Shown: piece by piece, positions 1 to 5,275 of the stretch
Numbering within the stretch: the first letter of the stretch is position 1
Layout: every line of letters begins with the position of its first letter
Assembly (NCBI GenBank): GCA_030666765.1
Contig: DAOUXE010000112.1
Coordinates: 1-5,334, forward strand
DNA from: Methanosarcinales archaeon
Lineage (GTDB): Archaea > Halobacteriota > Methanosarcinia > Methanosarcinales > Methanogasteraceae
Reading direction: 5' to 3'
DNA length: 5,334 nucleotides
The notes under the pieces: model-generated
What the model saw: the letters and a program-made list of their open reading frames with translations, nothing else
Told to the model about the DNA's origin: nothing
The model's database searches: none
Made by a program: the position numbers and the translations under genes

Positions 1-27
1 GACCAATCAACATACCTGAGTGGTTAC
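1..27 (+). repeat. Left arm of a 27-bp imperfect inverted repeat
   Basis: This stretch, beginning GACCAATCAACATACC, matches the reverse complement of 3481-3507 at 25 of 27 positions; the first 16 are identical, and mismatches fall at 17 (T/C) and 22 (G/A). Similarity then decays into an AT-rich tract in both copies. The arm starts at the first base of the window, so it may extend further left. Together the arms flank the surE-cdc48 unit facing inward. They could be terminal inverted repeats of a mobile or relic element, two copies of a dispersed repeat, or a protein-binding site. No transposase is present between them. The rest of 28-102 shows no gene and no clear terminator for surE. Confidence 0.7.
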
Positions 28-102
28 CGCTTATTTTGATATTGCTGTTCAGACTCGGATCTCTGGTGTCGGCTAATCTGACAAAGTAGAACTAAGAGTG
101 TC

Positions 103-918
103 TCAATAAAACGCCTCCACGTCCCTGCGAAGCGTTTCCGGGATCTCTCGCGTCGTTAGCTGGTCGAGCCCCACAGTCGAATCAAGCGTTAGCGGCGTTA
201 CTGAGATGTGGTGCTGTGCAAGAGCATGTACATCGGTGCCAGGTTCGTCATCCTGCACGAGATCACCATTGATCCAGTAATACGGGCGCCCCCGCGGGTC
301 GTGGCGCTTCTCAACAGCGGTCTTAAATATCTTTCTTGATAGTCTTGTGATCTCGATCTCGGTATCAAGGGATGCGTTTCGCGGGATGTTGACATTGAGC
401 ACATCCACACCATCCGGAAAACCTTTTTTAAGCGAGTGTTTTGCAATCCTTTCGACCAGATTGATCCCTGCATCGAAATCGTACTCATAATGCCTGAGAT
501 CATCGAACTTGTCGCCCTGATCCACCACCTGAATCGATGCCGCTATCGTTGGGATGCCGTAACTGGCAGCCTCGAGTGCAGCACCGATCGTGCCGGATGT
601 GGTCACTGTGTCGGTGCTGATGTTCTCGCCGATATTAAACCCGGATACGCAGAGATCAGGGAGCCGGTCCATGATGGCAAAGATCGCAAGGATCACGGAG
701 TCGGCAGGCGTTCCCGCGACCGCATAAGCCTCGAACGCGTCCAGTTTGATCTTAGAGAATCTCAGTGGCTCGAAGACCGATACCGATCTCCCGACACCTG
801 ATTTCTGCATCGATGGCGCCACGACGCTGACGTTTCCAAGATCGCGGACGCTTCTGTATGCTGCCCGGATGCCGGACGAGTACACGCTGTCGTCGTTTGT
901 AACGAGTATGGCTGGCAT
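103..918 (-). CDS. surE: 5'/3'-nucleotidase SurE (nucleoside monophosphate phosphatase)
   Basis: This 271-residue protein is a typical full-length SurE, a cytoplasmic metal-dependent phosphatase that removes phosphate from nucleoside 5'- and 3'-monophosphates (EC 3.1.3.5). The family's metal-site residues are visible: the N-terminal ILVTNDD motif with D9 and D10, S40 in the QKSGVGRS segment, and N95 in SGFNIGEN. The following TSGT (107-110) matches the conserved loop usually written YSGT. One oddity is NDDS where the family normally has NDDG. The ATG at 918 places the catalytic motif at residues 4-10, as expected, so the start is secure. Only one base separates it from the TAA of cdc48 and no strong ribosome-binding site is seen, so translation is probably coupled to cdc48. 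The physiological role in archaea (nucleotide salvage or stress) is family knowledge, not shown here. Confidence 0.95.
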   Translation of the reverse strand: MPAILVTNDDSVYSSGIRAAYRSVRDLGNVSVVAPSMQKSGVGRSVSVFEPLRFSKIKLDAFEAYAVAGTPADSVILAIFAIMDRLPDLCVSGFNIGENISTDTVTTSGTIGAALEAASYGIPTIAASIQVVDQGDKFDDLRHYEYDFDAGINLVERIAKHSLKKGFPDGVDVLNVNIPRNASLDTEIEITRLSRKIFKTAVEKRHDPRGRPYYWINGDLVQDDEPGTDVHALAQHHISVTPLTLDSTVGLDQLTTREIPETLRRDVEAFY

Positions 919-919
919 A

Positions 920-3385
920 TTATCGGTATCCGACGTACGAACTCGGGTCCTTTACAGGCGATCCGCCCTTGAACTTCTCCTGCACCCGCTGGTAATGATC
1001 CGTGAGATCCGAGCTTACGGTCGCTCGTATCTTCTGCAAAGCCTCCTCGAAATGCCGCATCTCGATCTGATCGAGGTCTTCGCGCATCGCAAGCATAGCA
1101 GACTCCCTGCAGAGCGATTCTAGATCGGAACCGACGTATCCCTCGGTTATATCAGCGAGTTCAGTGAGATCCACATTCATTAGCGGCATCTCCTTTGTGT
1201 GGATTCGCAGGATAGCTTCTCTTCCGGACTTCGTTGGCACCCCCGCATACACGAGCCGGTCAAACCTCCCTGACCTGATAAGCGCAGGATCGACGATGTC
1301 AGGGCGGTTGGTTGCAGCAACCACGATCACCGCCTTGAGCGTCTGGAGCCCGTCCAGTTCGGTCAAGAGCTGATTTAGCACGCGGTCGGTGACCCTTGAT
1401 GAATCCATCCCGCGAATCGGAGCGAGCGCATCCAGTTCGTCGAAGAATATGATGGCAGGCGCAACTTGCTTTGCCTTTTTAAACGTCTCCCGAATCGCTT
1501 TTTCAGATTCCCCGACCCACTTCGAGAGCAGTTGCGGACCGCTTATGCTGATGAAGTTGGCGTTTGATTCGTTTGCAGCCGCCTTTGCAAGCAGGGTCTT
1601 TCCGGTTCCTGGGGGACCATACAAGAGGATGCCTTTCGGCGGCGTTATGCCCATCTTCTCGAAACGTTCCGGATTCTTAAGCGGCCATTCGATCACTTCC
1701 TGAAGTTCCTGCCGTACCGCATCCATTCCTCCAACATCCGCCCATGTAACGTGCGGAATCTCGACAAGCACCTCGCGCATCGCAGATGGCTCTATCTCGC
1801 GTAGCGCCTCCTCGAAATCCCCCCCTGTGACAATCATCTTGTCCAGTACATCCTTTGGAATCTCCTCGTCATCAAGATTGATCTCAGGTAGATACCTGCG
1901 CAGCGATTTCATTGCAGATTCCCTCGTCAGCGATGATAAGTCTGCGCCAACGAAGCCGTGAGTATTCATTGCAATCTCAGATACATCCACATCACCGGAA
2001 AGATGTATATTCAGCTCACTGTTCTCCTTTTTGACGTTCAAGTCGAGGATTTCGCCATCGCTGCTTTTTAATGTTGCTTTTTCCCCCCCCTCATCGATCA
2101 CTATCTCGACTGAGTTTTCACCCTTAACGATGCGGATGGTTTTATCGTCACTGGACTTGCGTATTTCCGCACCTTCCATCCAGTTGATCTCGCGATCGTC
2201 AGTGAGGTATCTTAAGAGTCTCTCGTTATCGCTTCCCGGGACGTTATCCCAGCTGAATAAATATCTGGAGAAAGGCATCCCGCGCACATGAATCTGCAAG
2301 ATTTCGATGCGGTCTTCCAGATCAGGAACACCGATCTCGACCTCCCTGTCGAATCTCCCGGGGCGGCGGAGTGCCGGATCGATCGCATTCACACGGTTCG
2401 TTGCCGCGATCACGGCAACTTGTCCGCGCTCTTCGAGACCGTCCATCAATGACAGCAGCTGGGCAACCACTCTCCGTTCCACCTCCCCATAAACGTCCTC
2501 TCGTTTCGGAGCAATCGAATCGATCTCATCGATGAAAATAATCGAAGGCGACTTCTCTTCCGCTTCCTCAAAAATATCCCTCAGCCGCTGTTCGCTCTCT
2601 CCGTAATACTTGCCCATAACCTCAGGTCCCGCGAGGTATATGAAATGGGCTCCGGATTCGTTTGCTACCGCCTTCGCAATCAACGTTTTCCCGGTTCCAG
2701 GCGGTCCGTACATCAGTATCCCCTTCGGAGGATCGATGCCCAGTTTCTGGAATACTTCGGGATGTTTCATCGGCAGTTCGATCATCTCACGCACCCGGTC
2801 GACCTCATCATGAAGCCCCCCGATATCCTCGTACGTGATGCCGGTACCTTTCGCAGAGTCAAAACCGATGACCGGTTTTTCGAGCAGCACGATCTCGGTC
2901 AGTTTGTCTACCAGCACCAGCCCGTCCGGTACGGTCTCGGTCACTATCAGTGGCAGCATCTGCCCCCCAAACGGAGACGGTGTCGTCAGGATGGGGACGA
3001 TATCGCCGAGCAGGATAGGGCGCTTGAACGTCTGTTGCTTCACGACGATCTCGGCATCAGGACCAAACTGGACCTCCGAACCCTGAGGCGGTGCAAAAAC
3101 CACTCGTTCGGCATCTTTTACGGGTGCACGCCTGATCTTCACCCGCTCCCCAATCCCACTGCCAGCGTTCTGGCGCACATAACTGTCGATCCGTATCGTC
3201 TCCTGCCCCCAGTCCTGCCGATCAGCACGCCAGACCTTGGCACCGGTCACTCTCCTGCCCTCGATCTCGATGATGTCACCGGGTGACAATTGAAGCGTCT
3301 GAAGGATGTATGGATCGAGGCGCGCCATCCCCCTTCCCGCATCCTTCGGATACGCCTTTACAACCGTTAATTGAATTTCGTTCAT
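920..3385 (-). CDS. cdc48: Cdc48/VAT-type AAA+ ATPase with an extra insertion in the D1 lid
   Basis: This 821-residue protein is an archaeal homologue of p97/VCP: a cytoplasmic hexameric unfoldase that threads proteins through its pore using ATP, probably feeding the 20S proteasome. Residues 1 to about 180 form the substrate-binding N domain (double-psi barrel, then a four-stranded barrel). D1 has Walker A at 227-234 (K233), Walker B D286-E287, sensor N330, arginine fingers R341/R344 and pore residues Y260-Y261. D2 has Walker A at 590-597 (K596), Walker B D649-E650, sensor N693, R704/R707 and pore W623-V624. Both rings should be active. Residues about 374-464, in the D1 small subdomain between RGMPFS and DVDVSEIA, are additional to the usual family layout and account for the protein exceeding the usual 730-770 or so. 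The C-terminus ends Gly-Tyr-Arg, similar to the proteasome-docking HbYX tail. The start ATG fits the family N-terminus and has AGGCGGA five bases upstream. It is the first gene of an operon with surE. Confidence 0.97.
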   Translation of the reverse strand: MNEIQLTVVKAYPKDAGRGMARLDPYILQTLQLSPGDIIEIEGRRVTGAKVWRADRQDWGQETIRIDSYVRQNAGSGIGERVKIRRAPVKDAERVVFAPPQGSEVQFGPDAEIVVKQQTFKRPILLGDIVPILTTPSPFGGQMLPLIVTETVPDGLVLVDKLTEIVLLEKPVIGFDSAKGTGITYEDIGGLHDEVDRVREMIELPMKHPEVFQKLGIDPPKGILMYGPPGTGKTLIAKAVANESGAHFIYLAGPEVMGKYYGESEQRLRDIFEEAEEKSPSIIFIDEIDSIAPKREDVYGEVERRVVAQLLSLMDGLEERGQVAVIAATNRVNAIDPALRRPGRFDREVEIGVPDLEDRIEILQIHVRGMPFSRYLFSWDNVPGSDNERLLRYLTDDREINWMEGAEIRKSSDDKTIRIVKGENSVEIVIDEGGEKATLKSSDGEILDLNVKKENSELNIHLSGDVDVSEIAMNTHGFVGADLSSLTRESAMKSLRRYLPEINLDDEEIPKDVLDKMIVTGGDFEEALREIEPSAMREVLVEIPHVTWADVGGMDAVRQELQEVIEWPLKNPERFEKMGITPPKGILLYGPPGTGKTLLAKAAANESNANFISISGPQLLSKWVGESEKAIRETFKKAKQVAPAIIFFDELDALAPIRGMDSSRVTDRVLNQLLTELDGLQTLKAVIVVAATNRPDIVDPALIRSGRFDRLVYAGVPTKSGREAILRIHTKEMPLMNVDLTELADITEGYVGSDLESLCRESAMLAMREDLDQIEMRHFEEALQKIRATVSSDLTDHYQRVQEKFKGGSPVKDPSSYVGYR
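1994..2266 (-). other. About 90-residue insertion in the D1 lid of Cdc48 (domain feature)
   Basis: Ordinary Cdc48 proteins pass from the RGMPL segment straight to DDVDLEELA and then THGFVGADL. Here RGMPFS (368-373) is followed by about 90 extra residues before DVDVSEIA (465-472). The first third (374-409) is mixed and contains aromatic residues (Y375, F377, W379, W402). The rest (410-463) alternates short beta-prone runs with polar turns, and two stretches beginning KSSD (410 and 440) look like an internal repeat, each followed by a (K)xENS segment and another hydrophobic strand. The reading frame is intact on both sides, so this is not a frameshift artefact. The function is unknown; it could be a docking surface on the side of the D1 ring. 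The boundaries come from remembered family sequence and are good to a few residues. Confidence 0.75.
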
Positions 3386-3390
3386 GAATG

Positions 3391-3397
3391 TCCGCCT
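3391..3397 (-). promoter_or_regulatory. Ribosome-binding site of cdc48
   Basis: Reading leftward, AGGCGGA stands five bases before the ATG at 3385. It matches the archaeal Shine-Dalgarno AGGAGG with one change and supports this start, which also agrees with the family N-terminus ([17 protein letters not shown]). Confidence 0.55.
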
Positions 3398-3437
3398 ATT
3401 AACTTTGGCTTTATGCTGGTATGTCTGTCTCGGATTG

Positions 3438-3448
3438 GCTATAAAGGT
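3438..3448 (-). promoter_or_regulatory. Probable TATA box of the cdc48-surE operon
   Basis: On the minus strand this reads CCTTTATAGCC, with TTTATA at 3440-3445. Transcription starting about 25-27 bases downstream would begin near 3416, giving a leader of roughly 30 nt that includes the AGGCGGA site. A second AT-rich, TATA-like tract (GATTTTAATA, 3471-3480) lies further upstream beside the inverted repeat and is an alternative. No start site can be proven from sequence. Confidence 0.45.
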
Positions 3449-3480
3449 TACAGGGCACTGTCAGATACTCTATTAAAATC

Positions 3481-3507
3481 GTAACTACTCGGGTATGTTG
3501 ATTGGTC
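3481..3507 (-). repeat. Right arm of the 27-bp imperfect inverted repeat
   Basis: Read on the minus strand, this begins GACCAATCAACATACC and matches 1-27 at 25 of 27 positions. It lies about 35 bp upstream of the probable cdc48 TATA box and about 95 bp before the cdc48 start codon, so it could be either a regulatory site for that operon or the outer end of a former mobile unit. The bases beyond it (GCGATTGCGATC) cannot be tested as a target-site duplication, because the window ends at the other arm. The region between this arm and the tRNA-Trp gene (3508-3600) holds nothing I recognise. Confidence 0.7.
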
Positions 3508-3600
3508 GCGATTGCGATCCGTCTTGAAACTCTGCACCCACTACACCCTTCCCAGTGATAAATTACTTGATTTCCAGACAGTGCAGACTATGGGGCGTGA

Positions 3601-3783
3601 TGGGGCTGGTGCGATTCGAACACACGATCGACGGGTCTCTCCGAACCCTCGAAGGTCGAGGAGGGCACATCAGTGCTCCAACGGCTCATCACACACCCGC
3701 CCCGTCGGGCAGGCATCAGTAGACCCGTTGTTCATCATTTATCCGCTGGAGCCCGTCGCCATACCTGGCTAGGCCACAGCCCC
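3601..3783 (-). tRNA. tRNA-Trp(CCA) with a 109-nt intron at 37/38
   Basis: The exons are 3746-3783 (38 nt) and 3601-3636 (36 nt); the intron is 3637-3745. The folded tRNA has a perfect 7-bp acceptor stem (GGGGCTG with CAGCCCC), a D arm closed by GCC/GGC, an ACGGG/CCCGT anticodon stem, loop CTCCAGA with anticodon CCA, a 5-nt variable loop, T stem GTGTG/CGCAC with loop TTCGAAT, and discriminator A. CCA is not encoded. The splice site is a canonical bulge-helix-bulge: exon CTCC pairs with intron GGAG, 3-nt bulges AGC and AGA flank it, and intron GGAT pairs with GTTC. The splicing endonuclease should therefore cut after G37 and before A38. The gene lies 3 nt after tRNA-Val and probably shares its promoter. 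Exons and introns are unambiguous. Confidence 0.97.
3670..3738 (-). ncRNA. Box C/D methylation-guide RNA within the tRNA-Trp intron
   Basis: Reading 5' to 3' on the minus strand, the intron contains box C ATGATGA (3732-3738), box D' CTGA (3716-3719), box C' GTGATGA (3686-3692) and box D CTGA (3670-3673). Each guide region between boxes is exactly 12 nt, the archaeal norm. By the rule that the target pairs with the fifth base upstream of D or D', the D' guide selects C39 (8 pairs, A36 to U43) and the D guide selects C34 (10 pairs including one G-U, from G31 across the splice junction to the third intron base). This matches the known arrangement in Haloferax volcanii, where the tRNA-Trp intron guides methylation of positions 34 and 39. 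A 7-bp hairpin separates D' from C', and a 6-bp hairpin follows box D. L7Ae, Nop5 and fibrillarin are the expected protein partners. Confidence 0.93.
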
Positions 3784-3786
3784 GCG

Positions 3787-3860
3787 TGGGCCCGATGCGA
3801 TTCGAACGCATGATCCCCGCCTTGTAAAGGCGGTGTCATAACCGACTAGACCACGGGCCC
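3787..3860 (-). tRNA. tRNA-Val(UAC)
   Basis: This 74-nt intronless tRNA decodes GUA (and possibly other GUN) valine codons. It has a 7-bp acceptor stem GGGCCCG/CGGGCCC, D stem GTC/GAC, anticodon stem CCGCC/GGCGG with loop TTTACAA (anticodon TAC), variable loop GGATC, T stem ATGCG/CGCAT with loop TTCGAAT, and discriminator A. CCA is not encoded. It precedes tRNA-Trp by three bases (CGC), so the two are almost certainly processed from one transcript, with RNase P and tRNase Z having almost no spacer between their sites. Confidence 0.97.
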
Positions 3861-3887
3861 TGCATGTTGACAGGTGACGTTATGCTT

Positions 3888-3898
3888 CATAAAATATT
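3888..3898 (-). promoter_or_regulatory. Probable TATA box of the tRNA-Val/tRNA-Trp transcript
   Basis: The minus strand reads AATATTTTATG here, centred about 33 bases before the first base of tRNA-Val. A start site about 27 bases downstream would leave a leader of only about 6 nt. It is the only strongly AT-rich element in the 83-bp gap shared with the divergent moxR gene. Confidence 0.5.
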
Positions 3899-3913
3899 CG
3901 GTTATGAGTCTCA

Positions 3914-3920
3914 TTTATAT
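3914..3920 (+). promoter_or_regulatory. TATA box of moxR; mRNA probably leaderless
   Basis: TTTATAT is centred at 3917, about 27 bases before the ATG at 3944. At normal archaeal spacing, transcription would begin at or next to that ATG. This makes the in-frame GTG at 3923 an unlikely start, since it would lie upstream of the transcript. A GGAG at 3927-3930 is 13 bases from the ATG, too far for a good Shine-Dalgarno site. Confidence 0.6.
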
Positions 3921-3943
3921 CGGTGCGGAGCATAGATATTCGC

Positions 3944-4909
3944 ATGACAGAACCATCCCAAACCGATCTCTCTGAGACGTACCGCAATGCCGGGACGATC
4001 ATAAGTTCCATAGTGGGCGAGGTTGGAAAGGTCATTGTCGGTCAGAAGGATGCTCTGGAAGACCTGCTGATATCGCTGCTCTCTAACGGGCACGCACTCA
4101 TAGAGAGCAATCCGGGTCTCGGAAAGACGCTCATGATCAACACGTTATCAAAGGCGATGGACCTATCGTTCAACCGGATCCAGTGCACGCCTGATCTGAT
4201 GCCGTCCGATATCACAGGCACGATGATTGTGGAAGAGCACGCCGGGGAAAAGCAATTCCGGTTCGAGCGCGGTCCCGTCTTCGCAAACATCGTTCTCGCA
4301 GATGAGATCAACCGTGCGTCTCCGAAGACACAGAGCGCGTTTCTCGAGGCGATGCAGGAGAAGCAGATCACCGCCGGAAACGAGACATACAAACTGGATG
4401 TTCCGTTCTTTATTCTTGCCACGCAGAACCCAATTGAGATGGAAGGGACATTTCCGCTCCCGGAGGCGCAGCTTGATCGGTTCCTGATGAAGGTTTTGAT
4501 GACTTACCCGGCTCCGGAAGAGGAGCGCGTCATAGTGGAGCGGTACACGGCGGCATCCGAACCGGACGTACAGAGGGTCGTCCAAAAGGATGTGCTCCTG
4601 AAGTTGCAGCGTCTGGTAAGACAGGTTCCTATTTCTGATGAACTGACCTCGCATGCCATTAACATCGTCACTGCAACTCGTAACTGGAATAACCTCGAAT
4701 ACGGGGCGTCTCCACGTGCCTCGATCTCCCTGATACTGACATCGAAGGCGAGAGCGCTTATCCACGGTCGCAACTTCGTATCCAGTGAAGACCTACATGC
4801 GATGGCGTGCCCTGTCCTGCGCCACCGGGTCATTCTGACGTTCGAGGCAGAGAGGACAGGGACCACCCAGGATCAGGTGATACTGGAGATTACGAAGGGT
4901 GTGAAGTAG
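3944..4909 (+). CDS. MoxR-family AAA+ ATPase
   Basis: This 321-residue protein is a full-length MoxR/RavA-type AAA+ ATPase, a cytoplasmic chaperone-like family usually involved in assembling or activating other complexes, often with von Willebrand factor A proteins. The P-loop ESNPGLGKT spans 54-62 (K61), Walker B LADE ends at D120-E121, and INRASPKTQSAFLEAM follows. Sensor-1 N162 lies in ATQNP, the family signature GTFPLPEAQLDRF is at 168-180 with arginine finger R179, and sensor-2 R258 is in GASPRAS. The C-terminal lid covers about 230-321. The first glycine of the usual P-loop is serine (S55), a position that varies in this family. The start is taken at the ATG because the upstream GTG (3923) precedes the expected transcription start. 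The partner gene normally next door (DUF58 or VWA) is absent; ribosomal-protein genes follow, so its target is unknown. Confidence 0.93.
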   Translation: MTEPSQTDLSETYRNAGTIISSIVGEVGKVIVGQKDALEDLLISLLSNGHALIESNPGLGKTLMINTLSKAMDLSFNRIQCTPDLMPSDITGTMIVEEHAGEKQFRFERGPVFANIVLADEINRASPKTQSAFLEAMQEKQITAGNETYKLDVPFFILATQNPIEMEGTFPLPEAQLDRFLMKVLMTYPAPEEERVIVERYTAASEPDVQRVVQKDVLLKLQRLVRQVPISDELTSHAINIVTATRNWNNLEYGASPRASISLILTSKARALIHGRNFVSSEDLHAMACPVLRHRVILTFEAERTGTTQDQVILEITKGVK

Positions 4910-4910
4910 C

Positions 4911-4985
4911 GTGAGTGCGTGCATCTGTTGCGCTGTCGATGGATTACCCTTATTATGTCAGATATGTAAGTTGGATAGCAGGTGA
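4911..4985 (+). CDS. Possible 24-residue cysteine-rich mini-protein (double CxxC)
   Basis: A GTG-initiated ORF of 24 codons begins one base after the moxR stop and ends with TGA at 4983-4985. It encodes five cysteines (C4, C6, C7, C16, C19) arranged as C-x2-C-x8-C-x2-C, the spacing of a minimal zinc knuckle, with a DGLP turn between the pairs. GGTG at 4898-4901 is a modest ribosome-binding site nine bases upstream. Its stop codon lies inside the AGGTGA ribosome-binding site of rpl44e, which would suit translational coupling. Against it are the very short length, the GTG start, and overlap with the likely TATA box of rpl44e. I recognise no family; it may be chance, a leader peptide or a true microprotein. 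Confidence 0.3.
   Translation: MSACICCAVDGLPLLCQICKLDSR
4950..4957 (+). promoter_or_regulatory. Possible TATA box of rpl44e-rps27e
   Basis: TTATTATG in the gap after moxR is the best AT-rich element, centred about 40 bases before the rpl44e start. The predicted transcription start (about 4978-4981) falls at the edge of the ribosome-binding site, which is a tight fit; read-through from moxR is an alternative. Confidence 0.35.
4980..4985 (+). promoter_or_regulatory. Ribosome-binding site of rpl44e
   Basis: AGGTGA is a perfect match to the archaeal anti-Shine-Dalgarno sequence and stands eight bases before the ATG at 4994. It decides the start: the in-frame GTG at 4982 is part of this site, and the next ATG (5000) is 14 bases away. 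Confidence 0.8.
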
Positions 4986-4993
4986 AAGAAACA

Positions 4994-5275
4994 ATGAAAA
5001 TGCCAGCAACTTTTCGAACGCATTGCCCATATTGTAACAAGCATACGAAACACAAGGTCGAGCGTGTGAAACCGAAGAAAGCATCATCCATGACCAGAAT
5101 CGTGCGGCAGAAGAAGCGGCAGACGAGCATTGGAAACAGCGGTAAGTTCTCGAAGGTTCCGGGAGGCGATAAGCCAACCAAAAAGGTCCATCTTAGATAC
5201 CGCTGCACCGAATGCGGCAAGGCACATGTGCGAAAATGCTTCAGAGCAGCCAAGTTTGAACTGGTGGAATCATAA
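4994..5275 (+). CDS. rpl44e: Large-subunit ribosomal protein L44e
   Basis: This 93-residue basic protein is archaeal/eukaryotic L44e (eL42), a component of the 50S subunit located near the tRNA exit site. It carries the family's zinc ribbon as C11-x2-C14 (THCPYC) and C71-x2-C74 (YRCTECGK). The RDKPTK-like segment appears as [15 protein letters not shown], and the N-terminus MKMPATFRT matches the usual MKMPK-type start. Length is normal for archaeal L44e. It overlaps rps27e by one base (TAATG), the conserved archaeal order L44e-S27e, which often continues to the translation factor aIF2-alpha and Nop10. The ribosome-binding site is excellent, consistent with high expression. Confidence 0.97.
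   Translation: MKMPATFRTHCPYCNKHTKHKVERVKPKKASSMTRIVRQKKRQTSIGNSGKFSKVPGGDKPTKKVHLRYRCTECGKAHVRKCFRAAKFELVES

Noticed and set aside
1..27. CRISPR repeat
   Set aside because: There are only two copies, in opposite orientation and 3.5 kb apart, with no spacer array.
28..102. Terminator downstream of surE
   Set aside because: The minus strand lacks a T-rich tract or stem-loop in this stretch.
436..801. 121-codon plus-strand ORF opposite surE
   Set aside because: It is antisense to a gene with clear catalytic motifs, and its translation resembles no family.
2645..3286. 213-codon plus-strand ORF opposite the N-terminal half of cdc48
   Set aside because: It is fully antisense to conserved N-domain and D1 coding sequence, low in complexity and rich in Arg/His/Pro; an open frame created by the codon use of cdc48.
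3508..3600. Small RNA gene or terminator between the repeat arm and tRNA-Trp
   Set aside because: There are no C/D or other recognisable boxes, no convincing hairpin and no long T run on the minus strand.
3512..3772. 86-codon plus-strand ORF across the tRNA-Trp region
   Set aside because: It is antisense to a well-folded tRNA and its guide intron, which explain the sequence fully.
3923..3943. Upstream GTG start for MoxR, adding 7 residues
   Set aside because: It lies just after the TATA box and before the expected transcription start; the ATG at 3944 fits better.
4163..4765. 200-codon minus-strand ORF opposite moxR
   Set aside because: It overlaps the conserved core of MoxR, and its product has no recognisable domain.
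4982..4993. Upstream GTG start for L44e, adding 4 residues
   Set aside because: The GTG is part of the AGGTGA ribosome-binding site, and L44e proteins normally begin MKMP.
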